Source: Armillaria gallica (taxonomy: Eukaryota > Basidiomycota > Agaricomycetes > Agaricales > Physalacriaceae). Taken from it: a stretch of 64,000 nt of DNA. The stretch lies in NCBI GenBank assembly GCA_037576215.1, contig JBANDB010000017.1:1798001-1862000 (forward strand), written 5' to 3'. Both the position numbers and the translations under genes were made by a program. The number at the start of each line of letters is the position of its first letter. Position 1 is the first letter of the stretch. Of this stretch, positions 45,170 through 57,579 are shown in pieces. Under the pieces are notes generated by a model. The model saw nothing but the letters and a program-made list of their open reading frames with translations, made no database searches and had not been told where the DNA came from.

Positions 45170-47600
45170 AGACCGGTAATTCCAAATGGTACGAGCCGGT
45201 TCGGGACCCCTTTCCTCCCTATCCTAATAGAGGTTATCGCAAGTTTATCATCTGGCGGTGGGCGGGATCCGTGGGTGCGTGCGGGAAGGGGTATGTGAAT
45301 ACGCCCCTCTATCTTCTTATGCCTGCCATAGGCGGGGTACGCGCGACCCTGCCTTTAAAGGGATTATTACGACGCTCTATCCCTGCCTATTTGCCGCTCC
45401 GTGATGATCCCTCTTAGGTTCCTGACCGAAACCTGTCTTAATAACCAACCTCGTAGGGGGAAAAAATCAATATACCTCCGTCAAGCGCAGTGTTAATTTC
45501 AGAGAAAAAGGTCCGATGTTATTCCCTTTTCTTTTCCCCCGACGGCAAGGAGTTCGGTTTTAGAAATTCGCTTAGCTTTATGCCCACTCGCGTACTGCAT
45601 TTTATCCGACATTGAGTCGGGAAATCGGGAAGTTAATCAGCATGTTCTCAGTCAATCAGACTTACCTCAAGCAGTGCCAGCCGTTTTGCCTGTGCCTTGG
45701 TCTGTCTCCGGCACATTTCTGGACGTCCTTTTTTGTGTGTTCCTATCATTTCTCTGGTTTTCCCTGCATCACGGAATAGTAGCTCTGCTCCCATCATCAA
45801 TTATGGTCAGGCTTGGTTGGTTCCTCTCTTCACACTGCGAAAAATTGTCCCGCTTAGCCGATTCTTGACGTTTACGAAGGACCTGAATTGAGGCTCGTAC
45901 ACAACCATTACACTCACCGCGGCTAAGCCTAGTCTTGGCCGACTTTGAAAGGCCCACCGTCATGTTCCTACAAGCATCAGACGGATGTGACTCCTCTAGC
46001 CCGCTACTAATAACGGCTCGCAGCGCAGCTTCTCACGCCAGACAAAGTTTCTCGGAGCTTTCCTCATTCACTTCATCAGATCCATCTGTTCGACGCGTTT
46101 TATCGACTGACGGACCGTGACTTTCAGATGCGTGTTCCTTCCCCCATTCCTACGCCTCTGATGGTGTCTCGTTCTCGTTTTTTCAAATACTCACCAAGGA
46201 CCTCTCAGTTTGTTTCCACTTTCCTTCTAGGGACTCTTTCTTCTACGATTTTTGACCAAGACACTCTATTTTTATATCTCTCCCCGATTTCGTCACCTCG
46301 TTGATACTCGCTTCATCCTCAGCTTTCCTTAAGGGGCTGTGTCTTCATCTAGGCTAGGTCGATATCTACGGGCCTCTATCATCTTACGAGCTTTGTGACC
46401 CGCAGTCTGTATGAACAACACTTGCTGCGGGAACAAGTCTCTATTAGGTTGACCATTCCCCACTCCTCTTTCTGATGGAGCTCGCTCGCTATGCATGACG
46501 ACGCGAGTTTATATGCGTACTCCACAAAGCCCTGCAAAGCCACCGAGATAGACGGAAAGAGAATCACCGAAATGCCCACTTCAATTTCGAAAGCAAATTT
46601 GAGGTGGCTCATCAGTAGTCATTTGATAAAGGGGTTCATATTTAAACGACGTTAGGATCGGAGCTTTATAGATTAACAGCGCATCTCAAGGGGTGCTGAG
46701 CTCGTTAAGTATACTATCAAGTGCGTAAAAGAAATCATCGTGGCACTCCATCCTTGCTCCATCTCTGACCTCACCTTGCCAGTGGGAACGGTAGCGAAGG
46801 AGATGTGCGGTTGGCGCAACAGAGGCCAGTGCATTTTAGGCGGTAAACAACGGGGCTGAAAAAGGTTTGATTTAGCGATGCCTTTGTCGGTCCTGAGAAG
46901 GTTAGCAAAGCGGTATCAAAAAACTTCTCCTCCCATGGAACAGTGGACTTAGGTGCCTTCCCGTTTTACAGCGCACAAAGAAGGGCGCAAAAATTGAAGC
47001 TAAAACCGAAACTGGGACCATCTCGGGAACTCGTTCCTGTTTGAGAGATATTTCACTGCGTAGCGTAAACTTAACTAGTTTCATTGAAGATCGTGTTGAA
47101 TTCCTGACCCTCGTACAACACTGCTCAAGAGGTCTACTATAGCGAAGACTCGCTAAAAGGGGGAAGGCCGCTAATAAGAGAGCAGCAGGAGCCTAAGAAA
47201 AAAGTCTCGTTATGCATGATTTAGAAATGAAGACGGTAGGATGCTGGTCACGAGTATCATGAGCGTCAGTTGATAAGTGTACCCCTCTTCCGCGGCGTAG
47301 ATTGTTGTAGACGTTAGTTAGCTACGATCCCTCTGAGCAGCATCGGAGGAGTCCAGATACCGATTGCCGATCCGGATCCAAATCGAGCCGACTTGTTTCA
47401 TGTCTCAAGCCCAATTGCTAGAGGGATACCAACTCGCAGTGCCAGGTATGTAGAAAATATTCGCTGCAATTACAAAGTTTCCCATGAATATACGAGGAAG
47501 TCCGGAGGAAGTAGAAGTAGGTTTGTCGACAATGCATTTTAGGACTGCGGAACGTGTATATATTCTTGGCATCCAGAAATCAGAAGGCTGGGAGACGAGT
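45170..47600 (+). repeat. dispersed repeat family, copy A
   Basis: Landmarks shared with copies B and C, in the same order: GAGCCGGTTCG (45195), GGATCCGTGGGTGCG (45267), CATCAGACGGATG (45977), CACGCCAGACAAAGTTTCTCGGAG split over 46035-46060, a GAGGTGGCTCATCA-type stretch (~46600), TTTCACTGCGTAGCGTA (47050), CGATTGCCGATCCGGATC (47360) and GACTGCGGAACGTGTATATA (47545). No open frame of note runs through it. Element class is not recognisable. Confidence 0.55.
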
Positions 47601-48159
47601 GTGACTTCGGGTACCAGAAGCAAGGCACGTAAACGGTCGTCGGATGAGAAGCGCGGAGTTACTATCGAATCAACTATGATTATGCCAATAAGTGATAGCT
47701 TGTAGCAGCCTGAGCGGTTCATCATGACAGGTGAAAGGAGTGAAACACAACAAGAAAAGAACGCAGAGCGAGGGCAACAATGTGGAAAGATAGAAGCGGC
47801 CGTGTCATCGCCCGAAGACCAGTGTAAGAGGCGAAGTCACCCTTTGTTTTGAAAGGTAAGGATACGGAGTCACAGTGAGGGTTCATCGATACCAGTACCA
47901 GGGTCCAGAATGAATAAACCGACCAGAAACGTCAGAAGGAGAGACCATCCAACGAGTAGTATTGGGCCGATTCCTTCACGAAATTCGTGTCATGCGATTC
48001 TCTACCGACTAAAAAGAATAAAAGCAGGGAAATAGACCTGGTATATCACAGAACAGGTCATATAATAGTTGCAACCAAAGCTAGGAATCTGATGCTGAGA
48101 ACGACCTACGGCTGGTCAAGATGGCTGAATCCGGTTCTAGCAGCCAAGGATCGGGAAAG

Positions 48160-48235
48160 CCTAGGCCCACGGTCCGAACAGGACCGGGATTGCCTAACTG
48201 AGAAGGGATGAGCCAGTTCGTGATCTCCCCCTTTT
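48160..48235 (+). repeat. dispersed repeat family, partial copy
   Basis: Contains CGGTCCGAACAGGACCGGG and GGGATGAGCCAGTTCGTGAT, matching the head of copies B and C. The later landmarks are absent. Confidence 0.4.
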
Positions 48236-49429
48236 TCTTTTCGATGTTTGCTTCCGCCGTACCAGAGTCGATGGCCCCTGCTGGATGGATTTTGACTTTC
48301 AATCCTGATGAGGATTCACGACATCGATGGTTATCCACTGCCTGATCCGGGTGGAGTAGCGGATGATCAACGCATCCCGATAGCGGATCTGTGAAGTACG
48401 CGTCTCGACGGCACAGCCCCTGACTACTACTATGGCGGTTATATTCCATTCCATACTGACCCTATTCCCGCGACCTTGCAACCTTGGTAACGGATGAGCT
48501 TGTATAAACGTTCAAGCTATTTCGGCGTGCCATGAACAATCGAGCCAAGCGCGTATATTTATCTCCACATACCCATAAAAAAGACAGAGGCTTATTACCA
48601 GTCCACTCCCACCTGTAAACACAGTCAAAGCTACCAAGCACGATGACTCCGAGTTTCGAACGGGTTCCGGGTGGATAACAAATATCATAAAATTGGGCAA
48701 CTGAATCAAAGCCGTATTTCGTTCCTGCATCGCGTAGACAACAGTGACTCTGTATAATAATAAGAAGAGACTAACCCCAGAGATTCTTATTGAATCGTTG
48801 TCGACGCCAGAATAGACGCGAAATTTTTATCTACACCATAAGACAAAGCTTGTTAGACTAGCTTCTCAGGAAGCTGAGAAAAAAGATTGACACTCCGCGC
48901 ATAAGAAGACGGTCGACGTGAAAGGCCACATTGAAGCCCACGAGTTTTTGCATAGGCACTCGGGGGAGCAAAGGGACCGATACCAAAATTTTGAATCGAA
49001 CTGGCTGTGGGTCCCGACTCTTCCGCTCCCGCATCGATTGCTTCTAGGCCCGCCTTGGTAACCGGCGGGGATTATTTTCGCACAGCCCTCCTCTTCAAGG
49101 GGGCCCGCCTACCACAACCCGCCCCTATAGATCGCCAAAGTACCTGATTGACATCCTATAAATCTCGCTTGTATGATGTCGCAGGTCGTCCTGGCGTGTT
49201 TCGATTTCCGTTAGCCCTTAGGTGAGAAGGACATACACACCTTTTTCACATTGCATTCAGCACTGGTTTCTAGTTCAAAGGAGTAGCAAAAAAAAACTGG
49301 TAATCGTATAGTTGGGACCAGCTGTAGGACCACAAAGTAGATCCACGACTCGGAGGGTTTGTAGGCAGCGGCAAGAGAAAACTTGAGCTCTCGGCCCGAG
49401 CAATATTTGTTTACCAATAGCTTCCACTC

Positions 49430-51860
49430 GGGCCGGCATGTCGAAACGGGATGAGCCGGTTCGTGATCCCTCTTTGCTTCCGCGCTGATACCTTCCTCCA
49501 TTGCCGCACCTAGACACAAAATAAGGAGGATGGTAGGCGGGATACATGGGTGCGCCTCAGGTGTGTATTACTTGTTTACTATGCTATACTTTACACTTGA
49601 CGGTAGCTATTAGGTCTCATATCCTCTGTATACCCCTCGTATCCATACCCACCGACCTCAGCCTCGATTTTCGACCGCCCCTTTCTATTGATGACCCTCG
49701 TCTCTTTGTCCCCTGATACTCACAACGACCCCCCCCCCCCCTCGGTGCCGTACAAAGAAGAATAAACGTTCTCGTAAAAACCTCCCATCAAACGCAGCTT
49801 TGATATCAGAACAATAATTATCAATGTCCCCGACGTCGAGGACGAGAAATGCGGATATATCGGAAATTCGCTTGACTCGGAGGCACTAAGTGGTTTTTTC
49901 CCAAGTCCGCCCACGAATCCGACACGGCCAACAAAACGCCGGTGATGCGTTACCAGTAGCCCCGAGTCGGGAATCACACTAACATGATATCATATATCGC
50001 CGATTATCTCTGCGGCCCGACTCTCCACGATTTCCGTGCAGCAGGCTGCAGCAGCAGTACCCATTCACCCGCTTTGGGTTTCGATTCTTCATTATTGACC
50101 CTTCATTAACTCTGGCCCCCTCGCCATCATCGATATGTCATTCCCTGCGTATCATTATCTTTTGGCGTCTTCATGATGGGACCTCTCTCCCCCCCTCCCC
50201 TGAAGAAAATCATTTTGCTGATCCTCTATGATGGACGGACCTACATCGATACGACGCTCCATCTCTTCATCCCGTCTTGGCGCTGCTTCTGAGATCCGAG
50301 AAATCGCTCCCCCCGTCCAGATAGGGTTTCTCGTACATGTATACGAGGGAGCATCAGACGGATGCTTTCCCTAGCCCGAAATACCACTACCTCCTCTCAC
50401 GCCAGATAAAGTTTCTCGGAGTTTTCCCTTTTCCTCCCCTCCATCAGATTGTCGGGCCGTAGCTTCAGATTACTCGTTCCTTTCCCCATTCCTACGTCTC
50501 TCTACATTCCCTGGGTAGCATCTCCCTCTGGGACTCGATTCTTGGTTTTTCAATTGTGGGATCTCCGTTCCGATTTCCGTCAACTGCTAGTGGCGTGTTT
50601 ACTTCTTCTGCTACTCACTTACCTACGATTGATCGTTGGCACCATTTTACGTCCAGTTGTGGGTACAAGATTCCATTTTTGTATCGAGTCCTCTCATTCT
50701 TTCGTTGACCTCGCTTTGACCTCACTTTTTACTCCCCCGACGCTTCTTCTAGCCTGTGGCGCTGTATTGTCTTGAAGGCTAGGCTCATTTCTGGGTGGCG
50801 TCTTATGATCTCAGTCGTTCCCTCAGATGTTGTGGGAAGATGGTTGCTGTAGAAGCCTGCGTTCTCTCGACAAAAGGCGTGTTGCGTAAGTATATGTTTA
50901 TCCGTGCGAGGCGTCCTCCTTTTGCGAGGCATACATAGGCGGGTATTTTCGTTTTGAATATAATTCTCTAGTCGCATGCTAAAGAGCACTCCTTTGCTTT
51001 CCAGCGTCCTAAAATCCAACAATTCACGAGAATTACATCAAGCCTTTGCTTCCTTCACAAAGCCACCGTGGACCAAAAGAGAAGCCTCCGACCATCACTG
51101 AAATGCCCACTTGAATTTCCAATCCCGCCTGCAAATTCAAGTGGTTCATCACTCACGATTCGATAAAACCGTCTGATATTCAAATGCCGGTCTATACAAG
51201 TTAACCTTTTACTTCCAAACAACTCTTCATTTCGCTGCTAGGAACTGTAGATGCGCGAATCGCATCATACCAGTAGCTTTGCGTCAGATTTCAAAAAGGA
51301 AACGGGAACGTTGACAGGACGGTGATCAACCATCTCATTTCGGGAAAAATATCAATTCCGACCCTGTATGTATGAGTTGTTTCACTGCGTAGCGTAGACA
51401 ACGAATAATTCACACCTCGACGTGAGCTGAGGGCGCGTCGCAGTGAATTCTGTAGACTGTAAAGTGCGAACGTAAGAGAAGACTACTCGAGTGTAGCGGT
51501 GAGCAGTTGAAGAGGACGATGGAGCGCAGGTGCAACTCCATCAAGTGATTAGAGAGGAGCAAACCGACAAGCGTGTCATTACAACCTGTTTCCCCGGAAC
51601 CTGTGAAAAGAGTCTCGCTCCGCGGGATCCGGCATAAGACAGACGTGGGGAGAGGCCGACGGTTGGCGGTAGACTCTGAGTGGTAAACTGTTTGCTTGGT
51701 TAGTATAGGATGAGCCTCGTCATCGTAATCATTTCATACTCGCGGCTCGGTGTATAACATTGTAGGCGTTGGTCTTTAGGCGATTCCCGATACGGATCTA
51801 AAAACGAACCAACTCATTTCAGATCACTAGTCCCGCCTCGATCTTCTCTCCAGGCCCAAC
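49430..51860 (+). repeat. dispersed repeat family, copy B
   Basis: CTCGGGCCGGCATGTCGAAA, then GGGATGAGCCGGTTCGTGAT, GGGATACATGGGTGCG (49538), CATCAGACGGATGC (50352), CACGCCAGATAAAGTTTCTC (50400), CAAATTCAAGTGGTTCATCA (51133), TTTCACTGCGTAGCGTA (51380), CGATTCCCGATACGGATC (51780). A 13-base C run sits at 49729-49741. No gene inside. Confidence 0.55.
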
Positions 51861-54783
51861 AATAGGGGCTGCCAGTTTCCTGCAGCATTTCCCCGAAAAC
51901 GTTAGGGATCGACGCCCCTCCCTCCTTAGCTTTTAGGTAACCTTTTCCCTGAAATCATCGGGAAGCGTCTCCACCACTTTTGGCGGGGGTTGTTCACGTA
52001 GACTGGAATGAAGATAAGGAACATAAATCAAGGGTGACACTTATATGGGATAAGGGAAAATGTGTATTGCAAGCCCCAAGGAAATGATAACCATCCTACG
52101 CGGCCAGGTTCTCCTCCGAGGCGTATGTGCACGAACCAGAAAGAACGTATTTATCGAACTCCACAGACGGTTTCGATAGAAAAATTCGCTTACAAAACTC
52201 GAATGCATATGAGCTTTGATGGAAATGCAATACTTCACGTGCTTAAGCTGTCGTATCCTTGTGCGCATATCCTTGGCGTTCAGAAGGAATTGACAGCAAT
52301 AAAAGTCAACGTCGCAGTCAACAAATGGAATAATGAAAGCGTCGCGGAATGCGGAGGAGAGACGTCATCACAGTGCGGGGGAGAAAAGAAGGTAGAGGCG
52401 TTATTACTCTGGGTTTTGAATGAATCACGATTGACAATGTCATGATTGGGGGTGGCGCACCGAGGAATGAAGATGGCGCTTGGAAGGCAGTGTCCTTATT
52501 GATGTGGAGCCCGAGTCCGGAGATTTGGGCCGTCCACCGAAAGTGAAGATACCTGGAAGAGTGAATGTCAAGATAGTGTTTACGTCGGTGAGATCCTCAT
52601 TAGAATGAACGTAACTTGTTTTGTACTTAAAACTTACGGGGCACGGGAACCAAGTTTGGAGAAAGCTGAATACCCAGGTCCCCAAGGGAATACGAGTGAT
52701 ATTTGCGGGAGGACAGAGAGAGTCAAAAAATAGCAACGGAGGAAAAAGGCCGTTGAACGTGACCCTGCTTGACACAAAGCGCCCGGGGAAGACTTTGCCC
52801 CTTTCCTTCATGATTTGCGATTTTTTAAAAGTACCAATCAGATTGACAGTGTCTCCCAAAAGATACGCGATTGCGGATCTACACGCGCCCGTCTGTATCC
52901 ACTCCACAAACTCCAAATGTTGGTTCTATCTTTCTCGTCATGGTAGGGGAGGATTAAGTGACTTCCTGATTGTTTCTTACGCCTGACCTTCTTTAGGGCG
53001 CTTTCATTCGAGCGCTTCAATCTCTCCTTCCCTTACGACGACCTTCTGTTTTTTTATGCCTCCCAATCCTGACGCATCTTCTATACGGCGAACAAAGCTC
53101 CGGTGATGGACTATAATAGTGCATCATCCGATTCGGCCATCTACTAACGTCCTCTCTAACGTATCTTCATACCAACTGGACAAAGTTCTCTCCATGTCAT
53201 TGCCGCCGTTCTCATCCTCCCCTTGTCCTTGTCCTTGTCCTGGGCCCTCGTTCCTTGGTCCTGGCAGCTGGACCCTTGAGCCTTCTCGTACGCAATCTAT
53301 TTTCATTCTATCCAGGCCTTTTTTGTCCTCTCCTTCGCTGCTATTCATTTGTTTCGCTATTCAATGTAATTATTCTCGTCCGGCGGTCCGACTCGGACCC
53401 TGAAGTTCACATCCCCTTGTCTTGGCAACGAACACGACCCTCCCGAAGTTTTACCTTACCCTTCCTTTCTCCTTTGTCTATTTTTAGTGGCGTTCCTCTC
53501 CAAGAACGATAAAATAACATACGTGCTCGGCTTTTCCCTTTTTGACTCGTCGTCGTTTGTCTCTCCCTCACTCACTGAATAAAGCGACGTTCTTCCTGCG
53601 ACGGATTCGTCTTCCTCCCTGCTTGTAACCAGTATAGTTGTGGGTCCATATCAGGATCGGAAATGAATACGCCCTCTTCTTGTCGTCCTTTTCCGTGATG
53701 ATGAGAAGATTAAGCTATATTTGGTGAGGTTGTGGGTCCGTGAATTCGCGTTACGACTATGCTATAAATGATGTTTCAATAAGCGATGTACTGTGGATGA
53801 AGATTTAGGTAACAATAATGAGTAGGTGTAAACGGATGTGGGTCCGTGAACTCGTATCAGTATGAGTAAGTACCATCACCGCTTGGATGAAACCCGTGAA
53901 CCACAGTAAGGAAAATGATGGGAAGATTTTCGATGCACAGCGCAGCGCATCATTCCGGGTTCCGGGGGAAGGAAATCAAGACGCATCATAAGATCATGGT
54001 GGTAAGCGGGAACGGTGGGAGAGGTAGAGGAGTGAGTATTTGGAGGTTAGAGGATGCGATGACGCGTACATAATCCCAACCGAGAGGGCCTAGGTCTTCG
54101 GTAGCGGTAATCCAGAGGTCCATCATGGTCAAGGGAGAGGTGCCGGAGGATAGATGTGCATAGTTCTAGCGTTCGGAATTGAGACGCGCTAGGCATACGA
54201 AGAAAAGCGAGGAGAGATGGGGTTCCAGGGAGGGAATCAAACGTCGGGGGCCATGGGGTGCTCGGTCAAACGTAAGAAGAGGGTGCAGGGAGAGACCAAG
54301 GTGAGATGGAGGCGCTTAGTGTCATCATCGAAACAGAGGAGATCCATCAAGCATTTTGCCCTCCATCATTCAGTTGGGATTTCCCGTTGTCGGTTGGGCT
54401 GTGTGAGGGTGTCCGAGTGAACGCTCTCCAGTCGGGAAGCGGGCTGTGTCGCGTACTTGGTCACCAAAGAGACGAGCGGGCCGTGTACCCGAGCCTGGCC
54501 TTTGCGTAATCGGGGAGAGGGGGAGAGTTGAACGGGAAGATTCGGGCATCGGGGGGGTTACCATCCATGATTAACGTTGATGATAGAAGTGGAGAGTAAA
54601 TGAGAAGAAGGACCCAAGTTTTGGGCAGATTGCGCCACAGGCTCCCGAAGATCCGCGCACCCGATCTAGGGCCGAAGCGAACCGGTTCGTGTTTACGGGT
54701 GTTTTTGTTTGTGCGTATGTACGGGCTTCTCTCGTGGCAGATAACTAGAGGTCTGGGTTTGGGATGGAAAGTAAAAGGACCCC
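51861..54783. other. no gene assigned
   Basis: A 127-codon plus-strand frame (52062-52445) and a 158-codon minus-strand frame (52440-52916) are present, without domains. A CCTTGT microsatellite lies at about 53218-53240. The block TGTGGGTCCGTGAA occurs at 53731 and 53838, with a related one at ~53638. Confidence 0.4.
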
Positions 54784-54860
54784 CCCGTTTCGACTGATCC
54801 TCTCCTCCCTATCGCTTCGCTCGTTTACCTCCCCTTTCCTCCCTCCCTCCCGATAAACCT
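54784..54860 (+). promoter_or_regulatory. pyrimidine-rich core promoter of the bHLH gene
   Basis: A dense CT run (CCTCCCCTTTCCTCCCTCCC at ~54830) lies 150-230 nt before the ATG at 55016. CT-rich blocks just before the transcription start are a common fungal promoter feature; no TATA box is seen. Confidence 0.35.
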
Positions 54861-55015
54861 CGTCGGTTAAGGATAACGCCTGGAGTGAGTGACTGCTGCA
54901 AGTTGCGAGTTGGAACTAACAAGAAGCAGATCTCGCGACCCTTGCCGGCTCCACACTTCCCGCAACTCCCAGCAATTATTATCAGTACGCTTGAGCCCTG
55001 CTCGCGACTAAACAA

Positions 55016-55882
55016 ATGGCCATGTCTCTACCGACTTCCCCCGCCTCCGACAACTCCGACTCGTCCAACCCCCGCACCCCGACCAGCCCGTCTCTCCAGC
55101 TCAGCAGCACAGAACCCGCCATCGCACCCAGCAAACGCAAGCCCTCCCGCCGTGCCAACACCGCCGAGCGCCGTGCCACTCACAACGCCGTCGAGCGCCA
55201 GCGCCGCGAGACTTTGAATGGCCGCTTCCTCGACCTCGCCGCCCTCCTCCCCAACCTCTCCCAGATCCGCCGTCCCTCCAAATCCAGCATCGTCAACTCG
55301 TCCATCGCACACGTCCATGCCTCCCGCCGCCACCGCCTCCTCGCTGCCCGCGAGCTCCGCGCTATGAAGATGGAGGCTGATGCGTTGAGGCGCGAGCTCA
55401 ACGAGTGGCGCGACCGCGCGGGTGTGCCTAGAGTCGAGGAGCCCGTCCGCGGAGAAGGCTTCGGCATGATCATCTCTGGTGAACTCGAGGTTCTAGGCGT
55501 GGCCGGCGAAGAGGAAGACTACGGCGACGAGGACGGCGGTATGGGCGGCTACGACGAGGTCCCTCCTTCCTCCGCCCCGCCCCCGATGTACCACGGTCAC
55601 GGCCACGGCCGCTCCCCCGTTATCGCGAGCCCCACTAACATGAATTTCGAGAACCCGCAGATGGGGTATGAGAACTACACTCCGATGGTGGCCCCTGCTG
55701 CTGCGTACTACGCGGGTGCCGCTCCTGCGCCGCCGGCTGCCTTTTTTGAGGAGAAGCGATTTGCGCCGCCTGCGTTTGAGGGGTACCATAGGCCGAGGAG
55801 TGGAGGGTATGATGCGTATGAGGGGATGATCGTCGGTGGTGGGGGGGCTCCTGGTGCTGCCGCCTTTGCTATGATGGTCTAG
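55016..55882 (+). CDS. bHLH(-zipper) transcription factor
   Basis: Intronless, 288 aa. The product starts MAMSLPTSPASDNSDSSN (a second Met two codons later is also possible). The basic region and helix 1 read RRATHNAVERQRRETLNGRF followed by LDLAALLPNL. The His, Glu and Arg positions (HNAVERQRR) expected to contact an E-box CANNTG are present. A loop RRPSKSSI leads to helix 2, VNSSIAHVHASRR. A heptad-like extension LRAMKMEADALRRELNEW suggests a short zipper for dimerisation. The rest is acidic (GEEEDYGDEDGG), then rich in Pro, Ala, Gly and Tyr, likely a disordered activation region. Codon use is notably GC-rich compared with its flanks. It is the only intact gene in a ~18-kb repeat-rich stretch. 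Targets unknown. Confidence 0.92.
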   Translation: MAMSLPTSPASDNSDSSNPRTPTSPSLQLSSTEPAIAPSKRKPSRRANTAERRATHNAVERQRRETLNGRFLDLAALLPNLSQIRRPSKSSIVNSSIAHVHASRRHRLLAARELRAMKMEADALRRELNEWRDRAGVPRVEEPVRGEGFGMIISGELEVLGVAGEEEDYGDEDGGMGGYDEVPPSSAPPPMYHGHGHGRSPVIASPTNMNFENPQMGYENYTPMVAPAAAYYAGAAPAPPAAFFEEKRFAPPAFEGYHRPRSGGYDAYEGMIVGGGGAPGAAAFAMMV

Positions 55883-57579
55883 GCCCTACGTTATACCCAC
55901 TCCGCTGCAAAATATGTAGACCCACCCCCGCTCTGTTGTATATCCTCGCTACTCTCATGATCATTCTTTTGGACCCTCAGCCCGCCCTTACGCTCTTTTC
56001 TTTCTTTTGCTGTTTTTTATTTGGTTGAAGAAGTAGATATAATGTGTATGGATTGACTCAATCCGTATTTATTGAATCAGAGTTATAAAAAAAAAAGAGT
56101 ACATTATATTTGGTGTGTTGCGTTGGGAAGTAGACGTGGCGTCAATGACTCGGTATTCGGTATACCTGTAACCGGTTCTTCGCTTTGCAGTTATCACGCT
56201 CTTTCTGCCATCATGTTGCTCTCTTCGGGTGCGTTCCCTTTGAAACAGACGCTACTGCGTTCAAAGCTCGGTTGCATCAATACTTCAACCCGCTGATCTG
56301 AAAAGGATTGTCGCCACATTGCAATTGCACCGCAATGTCAGTAGCCGCCATGACGCAGCTGTTATTTTTCTTCATTTTGATTCCCGGTTACTTGGACTGA
56401 GCTGCCTCGTCGATTTTCTCAATCTCGTTCTATCACCCTCCATCACAAGGCGATGCTGATTGACGTTTTCTTTTCTATTCATGTTGCTCGTCTTTCCTAT
56501 TCATATCGCTCTTCTTCCGTTGCTACAGCGTTTTTGTCTTTTGGTGTTCCAACTGGCTACTCTTCGATGAACACTTACTCTATTCGGAAGCCCTCGACTA
56601 TGACGTCTCTCTCTTCTGCTATGTCATGCTCACACAATATCGTTGATTACTACTTCAAGATTCGACAAGACGTTAACTTGTAGCACTGTCAGAACCTTTC
56701 AAAGATATTCTGTTCCCGGAATTCCGTTAGACTCAAGTTCCGCGTCCGTACACATGTCTCTCGACGTTTATCTCTCTCCCTTCACGCGGTTTCGAGTCTG
56801 ATTGGAAAATGCTAGCGCGCAATGACCCTGCAGAGGAACGTCGATCTTTTGACAAGACAATACGACCAGATACATTGCACCATGAATTCGGGATGAAGAG
56901 TTACCGGTGCGGAATGCATGTGATTCTGAAAGCGGACAGAGGTTAAAAGCTCAACGAGGCGGGAGGACTATGCCGCATGAAGGAGGTGGTGGTGGTGAGT
57001 CTGAGCTCCTATTCTGTGGCGCGTACTAAGTTGGGGTGACAGGCAGGACGTCAATCAGGTACACTTAGGGGTGACGATGACGAGGAGGGGGGCTTCCAGA
57101 ACGGATATCGGTCGCTTTACTTGGCCGAGGGTGAGAGTACGACTACGACGCGGCCTTTCACCTCGACCGCCTTCTTATACGTCTTAGGAGAAGCGCATCT
57201 CATTGTCCATTGTCTTCTTTTCTGTGCCATTGTTGTCTACGCACCCCAGGAAAGAAATGTATGGTTAGAGGAGGGCGGCGCTCGAGTACGAGGCTCTCGC
57301 TTTGCCTTCGTTCCACTCGGCGCGCCTTCGAGAATGGGTTATAGATGATCGATGATCGATGATTACTCAGATGAAGGTAAGGATCATCGCAGTCAGCGGT
57401 CGTGCAAGCATCTCTGTCGCCATCCGTTTCTAAGTAGGTCATCAACTTGTAGGGGTTCATCGCAGTTAGGGGTCATGTACATCTAGCTCAGTCGGTTACC
57501 AAGGCAAAGTCGCCTGTATAAGGTCGGGGCCGTACTACAGTTCCTGAGCGACCTTCTGTTCTGTCAGTCCGTTTCGCTT
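55883..57579. other. no gene recognised
   Basis: 3' flank of the bHLH gene and unremarkable sequence. A 75-codon frame at 57121-57348 has no support beyond being open. Confidence 0.45.

Noticed and set aside
49440..49475. Pol III B-box in the dispersed repeat, suggesting a SINE
   Set aside because: The GGTTCGTGATCCC block has an extra base against the B-box consensus, no A-box lies at the right distance and there is no A-rich tail.
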